Assembly (NCBI RefSeq): GCF_014697355.1 | Contig: NZ_JACJRQ010000020.1 | Span: 1-64,000, forward strand | Direction: 5' to 3' | Origin: Nostoc calcicola FACHB-3891 | GTDB lineage: Bacteria; Cyanobacteriota; Cyanobacteriia; Cyanobacteriales; Nostocaceae | DNA: 64,000 bases | Part shown: positions 32,815-42,830 of the stretch, piece by piece | Layout of the letters: every line of letters begins with the position of its first letter | How positions within the stretch are numbered: the first letter of the stretch is position 1 | The notes under the pieces: generated by a model | Seen by the model: only the letters and a program-made list of their open reading frames with translations | What the model was told of the DNA's origin: nothing | The model's database searches: none | Translations under genes and position numbers: made by a program

Positions 32815-35190
32815 TTATGGACGATTTCCCTTTACCTGAGAATTACTAATAGAAAATCCCCGACGCGTAGGCTTAATACTAGCTAACTCCACTTGAAAAG
32901 TTACCTTATCTCTCATTTCGCCACTTCTCGCTTCCAAAGTCCAATTACCTGCATGCAAATTCCAAAATAAAGAATTAGCTGAATTTGTATCTAACTTTTC
33001 ACCATTTAACCACCACTCCACGGTTGCAGATTTATTTCCTGCTAATTTGAATTCCAATTTTTGCTTTCCTTCTTCACCTGGATACAACAAAAATAAATCA
33101 CCATGATGGGGAGATAATATTCTCAAATCATCAGAAATTAAATGCGATCGCTGTTGTTTTGCCAACCACTCATCATACTCTGGCGGCAAATCAAATTTAT
33201 TTGCAGTTTCGTAATTATTCTTATCTTCGGGATAGAAATATTCCTGCACCACTGAGGTACAATCTGGTGTTGGTTTTAAACCAGAAATCGCACAAACAGG
33301 TAATTGTATTAAACCTGCTGGAGATGGAAAAGCTGCTGGTTCCTGATGTTCGTGCAGATGTAACATAATTCGGTTCCATAAGGGTGCTGCGCCTGTAACA
33401 CCTGAAACCTGACGCATCGGTTCGCCGTTGAAATTACCTACCCAAGTAGCGACGGTGTAATCTGTGGTGAAGCCAACTGTCCAAGTATCACGAAAATTAG
33501 AAGAAGTGCCAGTTTTAACAGCAGCGGCAAAGGGTAAATTTAACACCGAGTCTACACCAAAAGCTGTTGCACGAGCATGGTTGTCACTGAGGATATTAGT
33601 AATTAACTGCCAAATTCTCTGATTTGGTATTGTAGAGACGCGATTCATCGCGTCTGGGGAATTGGAAAATGTGGTTACTAAAGGAATAGCGTCTCCTTGT
33701 CGTGCTATGGTTAAGTATGCTCTGGCTAATTCCCACAGACTGACTTCGCCACTACCCAAAGTCAAACCTAAACCATAATGTTCTGGAGTTTGATTGAGGT
33801 GTTCAAACCCCAATTGATGCAGACGTTCTAAAAAAGTTTCCACGCCTACTTTTTCTAACACGCGTACTGCCGGTACGTTGAGAGAATTTGCTAAAGCGAT
33901 TCGTACCCGCACCGGACCAAGAAAACTTTCGGTATAATCTGTTGGGCTATAAAGTTTCGCCCCCGGAATAGCGTAATGGGCGGGTACATCTGCCAAAATG
34001 GTGTTTGGGCGAATGAGATTTTTTTCTAAAGCGAGTTCATAGACAAAAGGCTTGAGGGTAGAACCTGGTTGACGTAGCGCCTGTACTCCATCATTGCGTC
34101 CGAGTTTGGCTTCATTAAAATAATCAGGTGAACCCACATAAGCCAAAACTTCGCCGTTGTGGTTGTCAATTACCAACGCAGCCGCATCGTGGACGTTGTT
34201 AGGGGCGAGAGAAGCAATTACTTGCTGTACCTGTGCTTCGACAAATTGCTGCAAAGGACGATTTATGCTTGTGCGAATAATAGATTGATCCCCCCTAACC
34301 CCCCTTAAAAAGGGGGGAATTAAGCCGTCCTTTGGGGGAACTAAGCCCCCCTTTTCAAGGGGGGTTGGGGGGATCTGATTTGCTAACCAAAATAAAAAGT
34401 GTGGTGCGGCGATAATTCCCGGTGGGCGAGATTGAAAGACAACTTTTTCGGTGGATGTTCGGGCTGCGATCGCTTCACTCACATATCCTTCCTGTACCAT
34501 ACGATTAAGCACATATTTTTGTCGCTGCTTTAACCGTTCCCAATGCTCGTAAGGATTAAAATAAGTGGGATTATTAGGAATAGCAGCCAACAAACTCGCT
34601 TGGGCAAGATTCAAATCACTGGCTGGGATGGAAAAATAAGTCCGCGCTGCTGCTTCTACACCATATATATTCCCTCCCATTGGCAGCCGATTAATATATG
34701 CAGAGAGAATTTCATCTTTATTCATCCCCGCGACTAACCGCCAAGCTAGCCAAATCTCTTGCATTTTACCTGAGAAGTTGCGCGGCACAGGATCTAACAT
34801 CCGCGCCAACTGCATAGTAATTGTAGAAGCACCGGAAACAACTCGTTTGGCGTGGATAGCTTCTTTGATGGCGCGGATAACTGCTTTCATATCCAAGGCG
34901 CCATGTTGATAAAAGCTAGCATCTTCAGCCGCTAGAATAGCCTGAATAAACTGCGGCGAAACTTGATTTAGGGGTATGACTGATGTATGCTCTTGGTCAC
35001 GAGTCAGCAAAGTACCCAATGGTAAATTATTGCGATCGCTAAATTGCATTGCTAGTTGATTTTGGGCGATATCTGCGGCACGAATTGGCGCAAAATAAGG
35101 TAATAAGCGCACCAGCAGACAGATTAGCAGCACAGCCAGGATAACCTTAGTGTGCTTGATTTGAAGTAGCGATCGTAAAATTCGTTTCAT
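32815..35190 (-). CDS. pbpC: Penicillin-binding protein 1C, bifunctional transglycosylase-transpeptidase
   Basis: Membrane-anchored peptidoglycan polymerase. N-terminal TM anchor (VILAVLLICLLVRLLPYF). GT51 domain with AAEDASFYQHGALD (catalytic Glu) and VSGASTITMQLARML. Transpeptidase with GSTLKPF (Ser-x-x-Lys), SLN and VKTGTSSNFRDTW. C-terminal BiPBP_C domain after PVCAISGLKPTPDC. 791 aa, about normal. A ~30-residue insertion (PPTPLEKGGLVPPKDGLIPP region, about residues 272-301) is encoded by a repeat element within the gene. Divergent from an alpha-2-macroglobulin gene, an adjacency known in E. coli (pbpC-yfhM). Confidence 0.93.
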   Translation of the reverse strand: MKRILRSLLQIKHTKVILAVLLICLLVRLLPYFAPIRAADIAQNQLAMQFSDRNNLPLGTLLTRDQEHTSVIPLNQVSPQFIQAILAAEDASFYQHGALDMKAVIRAIKEAIHAKRVVSGASTITMQLARMLDPVPRNFSGKMQEIWLAWRLVAGMNKDEILSAYINRLPMGGNIYGVEAAARTYFSIPASDLNLAQASLLAAIPNNPTYFNPYEHWERLKQRQKYVLNRMVQEGYVSEAIAARTSTEKVVFQSRPPGIIAAPHFLFWLANQIPPTPLEKGGLVPPKDGLIPPFLRGVRGDQSIIRTSINRPLQQFVEAQVQQVIASLAPNNVHDAAALVIDNHNGEVLAYVGSPDYFNEAKLGRNDGVQALRQPGSTLKPFVYELALEKNLIRPNTILADVPAHYAIPGAKLYSPTDYTESFLGPVRVRIALANSLNVPAVRVLEKVGVETFLERLHQLGFEHLNQTPEHYGLGLTLGSGEVSLWELARAYLTIARQGDAIPLVTTFSNSPDAMNRVSTIPNQRIWQLITNILSDNHARATAFGVDSVLNLPFAAAVKTGTSSNFRDTWTVGFTTDYTVATWVGNFNGEPMRQVSGVTGAAPLWNRIMLHLHEHQEPAAFPSPAGLIQLPVCAISGLKPTPDCTSVVQEYFYPEDKNNYETANKFDLPPEYDEWLAKQQRSHLISDDLRILSPHHGDLFLLYPGEEGKQKLEFKLAGNKSATVEWWLNGEKLDTNSANSLFWNLHAGNWTLEARSGEMRDKVTFQVELASIKPTRRGFSISNSQVKGNRP
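34287..34375. repeat. Inverted-repeat element inserted in frame within pbpC
   Basis: Arms of GATCCCCCCTAACCCCCCTT type at 34287-34306 and 34357-34375 (one-base difference) with a nested GGGGGA...CCCCCTT centre. It is translated as the Pro/Gly-rich insertion between the glycosyltransferase and transpeptidase domains, apparently without breaking the frame. Confidence 0.8.
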
Positions 35191-35505
35191 CAGTGCCCAA
35201 GAAAACTTACCTTAATTCTGACGCACCGATTACATCTACATCAGCAAATATGTCAAACCCTTAATAATTAATTCACAATAACTTAGGATATCTAAATTAA
35301 TGTTTGCGTAAATTCAATACTTCTTAATAGTTAAGAATTGTAGTTATTTGTTGGAACAATCACACTGAATTAGTTATCTATATAAATAAACACAATTACA
35401 TTCAAACTTTGGGCACAAATCATCAGCGAGCGCGTCCTTTCTTAGTCTTGGTATTGCCTACTTAATTAATAATTTATTAATTTTTAATTTTGAATTACTA
35501 AAAAT
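35191..35505. promoter_or_regulatory. Divergent promoter region of pbpC and the A2M gene
   Basis: 315-bp AT-rich interval between two start codons pointing away from each other; both genes probably share regulation. No operator or confident sigma motif could be picked. Confidence 0.5.
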
Positions 35506-38500
35506 ATGCTTATCAGATTTTTATTCCGTTTCCACCATACAATTCTTCATCTCTTCCTTAGCGTCCTTGGCGTCCTTGGCGGTTCGTTAAAAAAAATTAC
35601 TCATTCTCCCAGCCAGAAGAGAGTAATACAATTTCTTCTTCTCTTTACATTTATGCTAGTAATGGCAGGGTGTAATTTCTTTGGTATCAACTCAACCAAA
35701 GAACAACTCCCAACAGTTTCCCAACTCACCCCGCCAAAACTACCAGACTGGATTGAACAAATAAGCCCCATTGGAGATGCCAAACCCCTCAACCAAATCC
35801 GCATCCGTTTTAAAGAAGCCTTAATCCCAGTTGAGAGTCTTGACAGTCCAGAACAACAAAAATTATTACAAAAATTTGCCATTTGGCCGCCTTTACCCGG
35901 AGAATTTCGCTTTTTGACACCGCGCATGGTGGGATTTCAAGCCCAGAAAGCACTGCCAAAAGCCACACGATTACAAGTTACCCTCAAAGCAGGTTTAGCT
36001 GATTTAAAAAATCATCAACTAGACAAAGATTTAGCTTGGACATTCAATACCGAATCTATCAACTTAACTAATTTACCCGGCGTTAACCCCATTGAAAAAG
36101 CTGATGCCGAACCCATCGATTTACAACAGAAATTACAATTCACTTCCAATGTAGAATTAGATTTAAATTCAGTACAAGAACATTTACAGTTAATTCCTGA
36201 AGGTAAAAATCAAGGTGTTCGCTTCAAAGTCGAATTAAACAAAGAAGAAAAGCCATCAGAAGACGAAGAACCTGTAGAAAAATTCGACCCTTACGCACGG
36301 AATTGGATATATAACCTCACCCCACAACAGAATCTCGAAAAAGCAACCCGTTATCGCTTAGTATTTTCTCCCGGAATACGTCCTGCTGATGGCAATCTTC
36401 CAACAGAAAAAGAGTTTGCGAGTAAGTTAGCAACTTATTCACCTTTAGCATTTCGGCAAATTAACTTTTACGGACAGCCAGATGCAAGTGGAACCTATGG
36501 AAGATTTCTTAAAGGTAGTCCCCAGTTAGAATTTAATAACGTCTTAGTAGCAGATTCCGCCAAAGAAAACATTACCATTAATCCCGCACCAAAAGATATT
36601 GCGAGAATTCTGCAAGTAAACGATGAAGATAAAATTGTCGGTATCAATCCTTATGCCCTAGAACCAGCCAAAACTTATACAATTACTATTGGTGGCAATC
36701 TCAAAGATAAATTTGGGCAGACTTTAGGTAAACCCGTCACAATTCAATATGATACTGGAGATTTAGCTGGGGATATCTGGGTACCATCAGATTTAAATAT
36801 TTTCCCTACAGGTAAAGATTTACAGCTAAATATTACTACGGGAAATCTGCCAGAATCTAAATATAAAGCTGCTTATCAAGTAGTTAAACCGACAGATTTA
36901 GTTTATTTTAACTATAGTAATGATTTCTTACCAAAACCTACCGAATGGCAAAGCTTCAAGGTATCAGGTAAAAAAAATCAATCAATTGATATTGCTGTTC
37001 CTCTCCGAGAAAAAATAAATGCTGCTACGGGAATGTTAGCTTATGGAGTCCAAGCCCGCACAAATAAATATCAGGAGAATGGCAAGGAATTATGGCGGGA
37101 ACCAACGACTTATGGCATGGTTGAATTGACAAATTTGGGCGTATTTACTCAGTGGTTTCCAGAGTCAGGCTTAATTCGCGTCAATCATCTTACTGATGGT
37201 TCGCCAGTCAAGGCGGCTAGTATTGAAATTTATCAATCAAAATTACAAGCAAAATCTCGTCCTGAACCTGTACCTTGTACAACAGGTAAAACTGATGAAA
37301 ATGGCATTTTTAGAGTTAACCGCGAACAATTACAGCAATGTAATTCGGAAAATCAAAGTTCAGTTAAATCACCCCAAGTATTAGTAATTGCCCGTGAAAA
37401 TCAAGATTGGGCATTTGCGAGAGTTGAAGAATATAGCGGCGTTTATGGCTACGGAATTGATGCAGGTTGGCAAGATAATAAGCCAGAATCACGCGGGGTA
37501 ATTTTCTCGGATAGACAGTTATATCAACCAGGTGAAAAAGCTTGGTTAACCGGTTTTGCTGATTATTTACAAAATGGTGCAATTCAGCAAGATAAAAATG
37601 CTGTTTACCAGTTAACTCTCCTAAATCCTGATGGACAAAAAACCAACTTAGGCACGCAAACTACAAATGAATTTGGTACATTTTCTCTAGAATTGCCCAT
37701 CCAAAAAACTCAGCGCTTAGGTTACTATACAATCCAAGCAAAAGGTAAAAATGGGCAAGAAATTTCTGGGGAATTTCGGGTAGCTGAGTTTAAACCACCC
37801 AATTTTAAAGTTGAACTGAATTTAGATAAAGAATTTGCTCTCATTGATGAGAAAGTTGATATTAAAGCAACTAGTAATTATTTATTTGGCGCACCCGTGG
37901 AAGGCGGAGAAGCAAAATACTTTGTCACTCGCCAACAGGCTAATTTCATTCCCAAAGGTTGGGAACAATTTAGTTTTGGTAGGCAATGGTTTTGGCCGGA
38001 AGAATCTCCGACTGTATCTAGTGATGTATTGCAAACTAATGCTCAACTAGATGCTAATGGTAAAAGTAGCCAAACGGTAACCGTGGCTAAGGATTTACCA
38101 TATCCTATGACTTATCAGGTAGATGTGCAAGTTGCAGATGTTTCTAATCTTTCTGTAGCAAATTCTCAAACTTTTACAGCCTTACCAAGTAATCGCCTGA
38201 TTGGGTTAAAAAGCAATTTTATCACTGATGCTGGTCAGGCTTTGCCTATTGATGTGATTGTTACTGACCCTACAGGAAAACCGATCGCAGATCGACGTGT
38301 ACTGGTAGAATTACAAAAGATAAAATACAGCAGTGTCACACAATTAGTTGAAGGTAGTCGGACGCCAAAAAATCAAGTCGAATATCAAACAGTGGGACAG
38401 CTAGAAATTATATCTGGTAATGATATACAATCGGTAAGTTTGATACCTCCTGAATCTGGTTCATATCGGATTAGAGCTAATTTTAGCGATGATAAAAGCG

Positions 38501-41331
38501 AATTAAGTGCTACAGATTTACAAATTTGGGCAACTGGAGAAAATCCAGTATTTTGGGGTTCGAGAGACAAAGATGTTTTAGAAGTTAAGCTAGATAAAAA
38601 AGAGTATAGGCCTGGTGAAACTGCTACTGCACTAATTCAATCTCCCTATCCAGATGCAGAATTATACTTTGCTGTCATCAAAGACAAACCTCTTTTTCAG
38701 CAAATTACCAAAGTTCAGGGAGGCGCACCACAAATTCCATTCCAGATTACGCCAGAAATGTTACCGAATGCAGCCGTGCAAGCTGTATTAGTCAGGCAAG
38801 GTAAACCGATTAACCAAGTAGAAGCGGGAAGTTTAGATAACTTGGTGAAGATTGGTTTTACACCTTTTAAAGTTAACTTGGCAGATAAATATTTAAACCT
38901 GCAAGTTAAGCCATTGCAAGCATCATTAGAACCTGGTGCCCAGGAAACAGTACAACTAGAATTGAAGGACAATCAAGGAAACCCCACCAAGGGACAGTTT
39001 ACAGTCATGGTGGTGAATGAAGCGGTGTTACAACTTTCTGGTTATCGTCCACCGAATTTGGTAGATACAGTTTATGCAGAACAGCCGATTTCTACCCGCT
39101 TTAGCGATAATCGCCCAGATGTCATCTTACAACCACAAGATGTGGCCAAACCAAAAGGTTGGGGTTATGGCGGTGGTTTCTCAAGTAGTGCAGCAAATAC
39201 TCGCACCCGCACCGACTTTCAAGCCTTAGCTTACTACAACGGTTCTGTTCTCACCGATGCCAATGGTAATGCACAGATAACCTTTAAATTGCCGGATGAC
39301 TTAACGACATGGCGGGTGATGGCTGTGGCGACTGATGGAAATCTGCGTTTTGGTAATGGCGATGCGACCTTTATCAGCACCAAACCACTGCTAACTAATG
39401 CCATTTTGCCACAATTTGCCCGTCCAGGCGATCGCATTCTCGCCGGTTTATCCGTCACCAACAACACCGGGAACGCCGGAAATCTCTCAATTAATGGCGA
39501 AGTTGGCGGTACAGTGAAGTTTGCCGAGAAAAACCCCACAACTACTGCTTTACAAACCAAAGCTGAATCTGCAACTCACGCTTATCGCTTTCCAATGGTG
39601 GCGGATAGTGTCGGCGTTGGGAAAGTTCGCTTTACAACTCAGCTAAATAATACAGCCGCAGATGCTTTTGAAGTTCCTTTGGAAGTTAAACCAATTGAAA
39701 TTACCGAACAAGTTGTAGAAACTGGTGTAACTGCAAAAGAAGTAAAAATTCCCCTCAATGTTGATAAAAATACCTTCCCTGACGCGGGAGGTTTAGATAT
39801 TCAATTGGCGAGTACTTTGATTCCCGAAATTAAAGCACCAGCAAAGCAGGTTTTAGAAGATAATGATTTACCTTTTGCAGAACCAGCGGCGAGTCAGTTA
39901 ATAATTGCTGCTAATCTACAAACTATTGCCCAAAAATACGGTCAAACATTTGCAGAATTTAATCCCAGCCAACAAGCAAATCAAGCAATTGCACAATTAG
40001 AAAAACTTCAAATCGCCGATGGTGGTTTTGCAGCTTTCCCCGGACAAGAAAAATCTGATCCTTGGGTTTCTTCCTATGCGGCTGAATCTTTGGTAAAAGC
40101 AAGTCGCGCATTCCCCAATTTAGTTGATTCTGGAATGTTGTCTCGCCTGAAAACTTATTTACAAAAAGTTCTGGCGAACCCCGGAGAATATGATTTTTGC
40201 AAACAACTACTATGTAAAAGACAACTGCAACTGAATGCTTTAACCGGGTTAGCAGAACTGGGTGAAAAAGGCAATACTTTTCTGGGAGATATTTACGAAC
40301 AGCGCAATAATTTTGATTTAGTCACTCAAATTAAACTAGCGCGATATTTATCTCAATTCCCAGAATGGCAAGACGAATCTCAACAATTAGTAAACAAGCT
40401 GCAACAAAATATATATGAAACTGGTCGCACAGCAGTTGTCAGTTTACCATCTAGTTGGGGATGGATGAGTTCATCTACGGCGACACAGGCGGAAGCTTTA
40501 CGTTTATTTATTGCCAAACAAAGTAAACCCGAAGTCATAGATAAGTTATTCCAAAGTCTTCTCGCACTGCGGCGGAATGGCACATGGCAAACTAACTATA
40601 ATAATGCCCAAGCATTAACAGCTTTGGTAGATTATAGCCAACTGCAACCCACGCCACCTAACTTTGTTGCCACAGTACAATTAGCTGGGAAAAAGTTAGG
40701 AGAAAATCGCTTTGAAGGTTACAAAAATCCTAGCTTACAGCTAAATACACCGATGAATCAATTACCTCGTGGGCGTAATGATTTAACACTACAAAAATCA
40801 GGTAATGGCAATTTACATTATCTGGTTGCTTATAATTATCGCTTGCAAGGAAATCAACCAGGGAGATTTAATGGGTTACGCATAACACGAGAAATTAGTC
40901 AAGTAAATGAAGAGAAAATTTTACAAAAAACAGGGCTTTATGCTTTAGATAAACCCTTGACTTTAGCCCCTGGACAAGTGTTTGATATTGGTTTAGAAAT
41001 TATCTGCGATCGCCCCGTAGACCATATAGTAATTAAAGACCCACTACCAGCAGGTTTTGAGGCAGTAGACGCGAGTTTTCAAACTGCCACCGCTGCATTA
41101 CAAGCAAAAGCCGATAGCTGGGAACTTGGGTTTAGGGATGTGTACCGCGATCGTATTATCGCCTACGCCGACCACCTCGAGCCAGGAGTTTACAGCTTGC
41201 ATTACTTAGTCCGTTCTGTCACTCCTGGGACATTTTCTTGGCCTGGTGCCCAAGTTCATCTGCAATATGCACCAGAAGAATTCGGTCGCACTGCTGAGTC
41301 TACATTAATATTGGAGGAAAATAAACAATAA
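35506..41331 (+). CDS. Bacterial alpha-2-macroglobulin family lipoprotein (1941 aa)
   Basis: Very large periplasmic protease-trap or cell-envelope-defence protein of the YfhM/A2M family. A long N-terminus precedes a lipobox (MLVMAGCN, Cys near residue 55), so the mature protein is lipid-anchored. Macroglobulin-type beta domains follow, with the MG-like IFSDRQLYQPGEKAWLTGFA around 665-690 and the A2M signature YNGSVLTDANGNAQITFKLP near 1245. The TED-domain helices follow. Where thioester members have CxEQ, this protein reads DLPFAEPAASQL, so the thioester is absent. The first ~35 residues overlap an intergenic-repeat-like sequence (TTGGCGTCCTTGGCGG), so the true start may lie nearer the lipobox. 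Partner of PBP1C. Confidence 0.92.
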   Translation: MLIRFLFRFHHTILHLFLSVLGVLGGSLKKITHSPSQKRVIQFLLLFTFMLVMAGCNFFGINSTKEQLPTVSQLTPPKLPDWIEQISPIGDAKPLNQIRIRFKEALIPVESLDSPEQQKLLQKFAIWPPLPGEFRFLTPRMVGFQAQKALPKATRLQVTLKAGLADLKNHQLDKDLAWTFNTESINLTNLPGVNPIEKADAEPIDLQQKLQFTSNVELDLNSVQEHLQLIPEGKNQGVRFKVELNKEEKPSEDEEPVEKFDPYARNWIYNLTPQQNLEKATRYRLVFSPGIRPADGNLPTEKEFASKLATYSPLAFRQINFYGQPDASGTYGRFLKGSPQLEFNNVLVADSAKENITINPAPKDIARILQVNDEDKIVGINPYALEPAKTYTITIGGNLKDKFGQTLGKPVTIQYDTGDLAGDIWVPSDLNIFPTGKDLQLNITTGNLPESKYKAAYQVVKPTDLVYFNYSNDFLPKPTEWQSFKVSGKKNQSIDIAVPLREKINAATGMLAYGVQARTNKYQENGKELWREPTTYGMVELTNLGVFTQWFPESGLIRVNHLTDGSPVKAASIEIYQSKLQAKSRPEPVPCTTGKTDENGIFRVNREQLQQCNSENQSSVKSPQVLVIARENQDWAFARVEEYSGVYGYGIDAGWQDNKPESRGVIFSDRQLYQPGEKAWLTGFADYLQNGAIQQDKNAVYQLTLLNPDGQKTNLGTQTTNEFGTFSLELPIQKTQRLGYYTIQAKGKNGQEISGEFRVAEFKPPNFKVELNLDKEFALIDEKVDIKATSNYLFGAPVEGGEAKYFVTRQQANFIPKGWEQFSFGRQWFWPEESPTVSSDVLQTNAQLDANGKSSQTVTVAKDLPYPMTYQVDVQVADVSNLSVANSQTFTALPSNRLIGLKSNFITDAGQALPIDVIVTDPTGKPIADRRVLVELQKIKYSSVTQLVEGSRTPKNQVEYQTVGQLEIISGNDIQSVSLIPPESGSYRIRANFSDDKSELSATDLQIWATGENPVFWGSRDKDVLEVKLDKKEYRPGETATALIQSPYPDAELYFAVIKDKPLFQQITKVQGGAPQIPFQITPEMLPNAAVQAVLVRQGKPINQVEAGSLDNLVKIGFTPFKVNLADKYLNLQVKPLQASLEPGAQETVQLELKDNQGNPTKGQFTVMVVNEAVLQLSGYRPPNLVDTVYAEQPISTRFSDNRPDVILQPQDVAKPKGWGYGGGFSSSAANTRTRTDFQALAYYNGSVLTDANGNAQITFKLPDDLTTWRVMAVATDGNLRFGNGDATFISTKPLLTNAILPQFARPGDRILAGLSVTNNTGNAGNLSINGEVGGTVKFAEKNPTTTALQTKAESATHAYRFPMVADSVGVGKVRFTTQLNNTAADAFEVPLEVKPIEITEQVVETGVTAKEVKIPLNVDKNTFPDAGGLDIQLASTLIPEIKAPAKQVLEDNDLPFAEPAASQLIIAANLQTIAQKYGQTFAEFNPSQQANQAIAQLEKLQIADGGFAAFPGQEKSDPWVSSYAAESLVKASRAFPNLVDSGMLSRLKTYLQKVLANPGEYDFCKQLLCKRQLQLNALTGLAELGEKGNTFLGDIYEQRNNFDLVTQIKLARYLSQFPEWQDESQQLVNKLQQNIYETGRTAVVSLPSSWGWMSSSTATQAEALRLFIAKQSKPEVIDKLFQSLLALRRNGTWQTNYNNAQALTALVDYSQLQPTPPNFVATVQLAGKKLGENRFEGYKNPSLQLNTPMNQLPRGRNDLTLQKSGNGNLHYLVAYNYRLQGNQPGRFNGLRITREISQVNEEKILQKTGLYALDKPLTLAPGQVFDIGLEIICDRPVDHIVIKDPLPAGFEAVDASFQTATAALQAKADSWELGFRDVYRDRIIAYADHLEPGVYSLHYLVRSVTPGTFSWPGAQVHLQYAPEEFGRTAESTLILEENKQ

Positions 41332-41355
41332 TTAGACATCTGGTGAAAATGAATC

Positions 41356-41382
41356 TAGAGACGTAGCACTGCTACGTCTCTA
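41356..41382 (+). terminator. Hairpin after the A2M gene
   Basis: Perfect 13-bp stem (TAGAGACGTAGCA and complement) with a 1-base loop, 25 bp after the A2M stop codon. No T-tract; it resembles other GACG palindromes of the window. Confidence 0.5.
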
Positions 41383-41477
41383 CGAGGGTTATGGGTAACG
41401 CATATTTAATTTCTGGAGATGTCTATTGTCTGCTGCAATCAAGTACAATCAAAATAATCACGATAAAGGAACCTCAG

Positions 41478-41513
41478 ACTTTTGACTAAAATGGTTAAAT
41501 TTTAGTCAAAAGT
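41478..41513. terminator. Bidirectional terminator between convergent genes
   Basis: ACTTTTGACTAAAA / TTTTAGTCAAAAGT stem of 14 bp with an 8-base loop, giving A/T tracts on both sides, between the A2M gene (plus) and the tachylectin-like gene (minus). Confidence 0.65.
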
Positions 41514-41525
41514 TAAACAATGCCG

Positions 41526-42602
41526 TTACTGATCGCCAGCAAATACTTGTTCAAAGTTCCAGCCGTTACCGATTTTTACTCCTTGAATAGGCCAATTAGG
41601 TGAGCAGTCGTCAATACCCGTATGTTTATAGAACAGCATATCCCCATTTGACTTGATTGCGTAGACAGCACCATTATCACCAGCGAATACCTGTTTAAAA
41701 TTCCAGCCGTTACCAACTTTTACTGCTTGAATAGGCCAAGTAGGTGAGCCATCGTCAATACCCGTATGCTTATAGCAAAGCATATCCCCATTTGACCTGA
41801 TTGCATAGACAACACCATTATCACCAGCGAATACCTGTTTAAAGTTCCAGCCGTTACCGATTTTTACTCCTTGAATAGGCCAATCAGGTGAGCAGTCGTC
41901 AATACCCGTATGTTTATAGAACAGCATATCCCCATTTGACTTGATTGCGTAGACGGCACCATTATCACCAGCGAATACCTGTTTAAAGTTCCAGCCGTTA
42001 CTGACTTTTACTGCTTGAATAGGCCAAGTAGGTGAGCCATCGTCAATACCCGTATGCTTATAGCAAAGCATATCCCCATTTGACCTGATTGCATAGACAA
42101 CACCATTATCACCAGCGAATACCTGTTTAAAGTTCCAGCCGTTACCGATTTTTACTCCTTGAATAGGCCAATCAGGTGAGCAGTCGTCAATACCCGTATG
42201 TTTATAGAACAGCATATCCCCATTTGACTTGATTGCGTAGACGGCACCATTATCACCAGCGAATACCTGTTTAAAGTTCCAGCCGTTACTGACTTTTACT
42301 GCTTGAATAGGCCAAGTAGGTGAGCCATCGTCAATACCCGTATGCTTATAGCAAAGCATATCCCCATTTGACCTGATTGCATAGACAACACCATTATCAC
42401 CAGCGAATACCTGTTTAAAGTTCCAGCCGTTACCGACTTTTACTGCTTGAATAGGCCAAGTAGGTGAGCCATCGTCACTACCTGTATGCTTATAAAAAAG
42501 CATATCTCCATCTGATTTTATTGCGTAGATTGGGATTGCTAGTGCAGGAAACGACCACAAACCTAAAATCGCAGTGATGGCTAATGATTTTAAAATTTTC
42601 AT
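41526..42602 (-). CDS. Secreted tachylectin-2-like seven-blade propeller (358 aa)
   Basis: Signal peptide MKILKSLAITAILGLWSFPA with cleavage after ALA. The mature protein is seven near-identical 48-residue repeats (YAIKSNGDMLFYKHTG, then SPDWPIQGVKIGNGWNFKQV and FAGDNG), matching the tachylectin-2 blade pattern that binds GlcNAc/GalNAc-type sugars in a beta-propeller. Blades alternate: even ones carry Cys after GDML, odd ones (3, 5, 7) carry Cys in DDCSP. Repeats are >90% identical at DNA level, so array length may vary between strains. First of four minus-strand exported-protein genes, convergent with A2M. Confidence 0.88.
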   Translation of the reverse strand: MKILKSLAITAILGLWSFPALAIPIYAIKSDGDMLFYKHTGSDDGSPTWPIQAVKVGNGWNFKQVFAGDNGVVYAIRSNGDMLCYKHTGIDDGSPTWPIQAVKVSNGWNFKQVFAGDNGAVYAIKSNGDMLFYKHTGIDDCSPDWPIQGVKIGNGWNFKQVFAGDNGVVYAIRSNGDMLCYKHTGIDDGSPTWPIQAVKVSNGWNFKQVFAGDNGAVYAIKSNGDMLFYKHTGIDDCSPDWPIQGVKIGNGWNFKQVFAGDNGVVYAIRSNGDMLCYKHTGIDDGSPTWPIQAVKVGNGWNFKQVFAGDNGAVYAIKSNGDMLFYKHTGIDDCSPNWPIQGVKIGNGWNFEQVFAGDQ

Positions 42603-42639
42603 CGTCTTTTATGCTCTGTTTTGACTCTTTATTTGTTAT

Positions 42640-42762
42640 AGGACTTACGCAACTGGCATATTTTTTTTAGTTCGTAGTGAGGACTTTAGTCCTGAAAATC
42701 AGGGCTGAAGCCCTGACTACAAACTAAAAATTTTAATTTTTTGTGACACTTGCGTAAGTCCT
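42640..42762. repeat. 123-bp element with AGGACTTACGCAA terminal inverted repeats
   Basis: Perfect 13-bp arms at 42640-42652 and 42750-42762. The centre holds a second hairpin (GGACTTTAGTCC and GGGCTGAAGCCC palindromes). It sits between two exported-protein genes. Related to 32712-32802 and 43562-43647. Confidence 0.85.
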
Positions 42763-42830
42763 GTGTTACTTAGCAGTCTGAAATTGCTAGCTCATGATGA
42801 GCTTTTAATGATGTAGTGCGTGTTTTCTAA

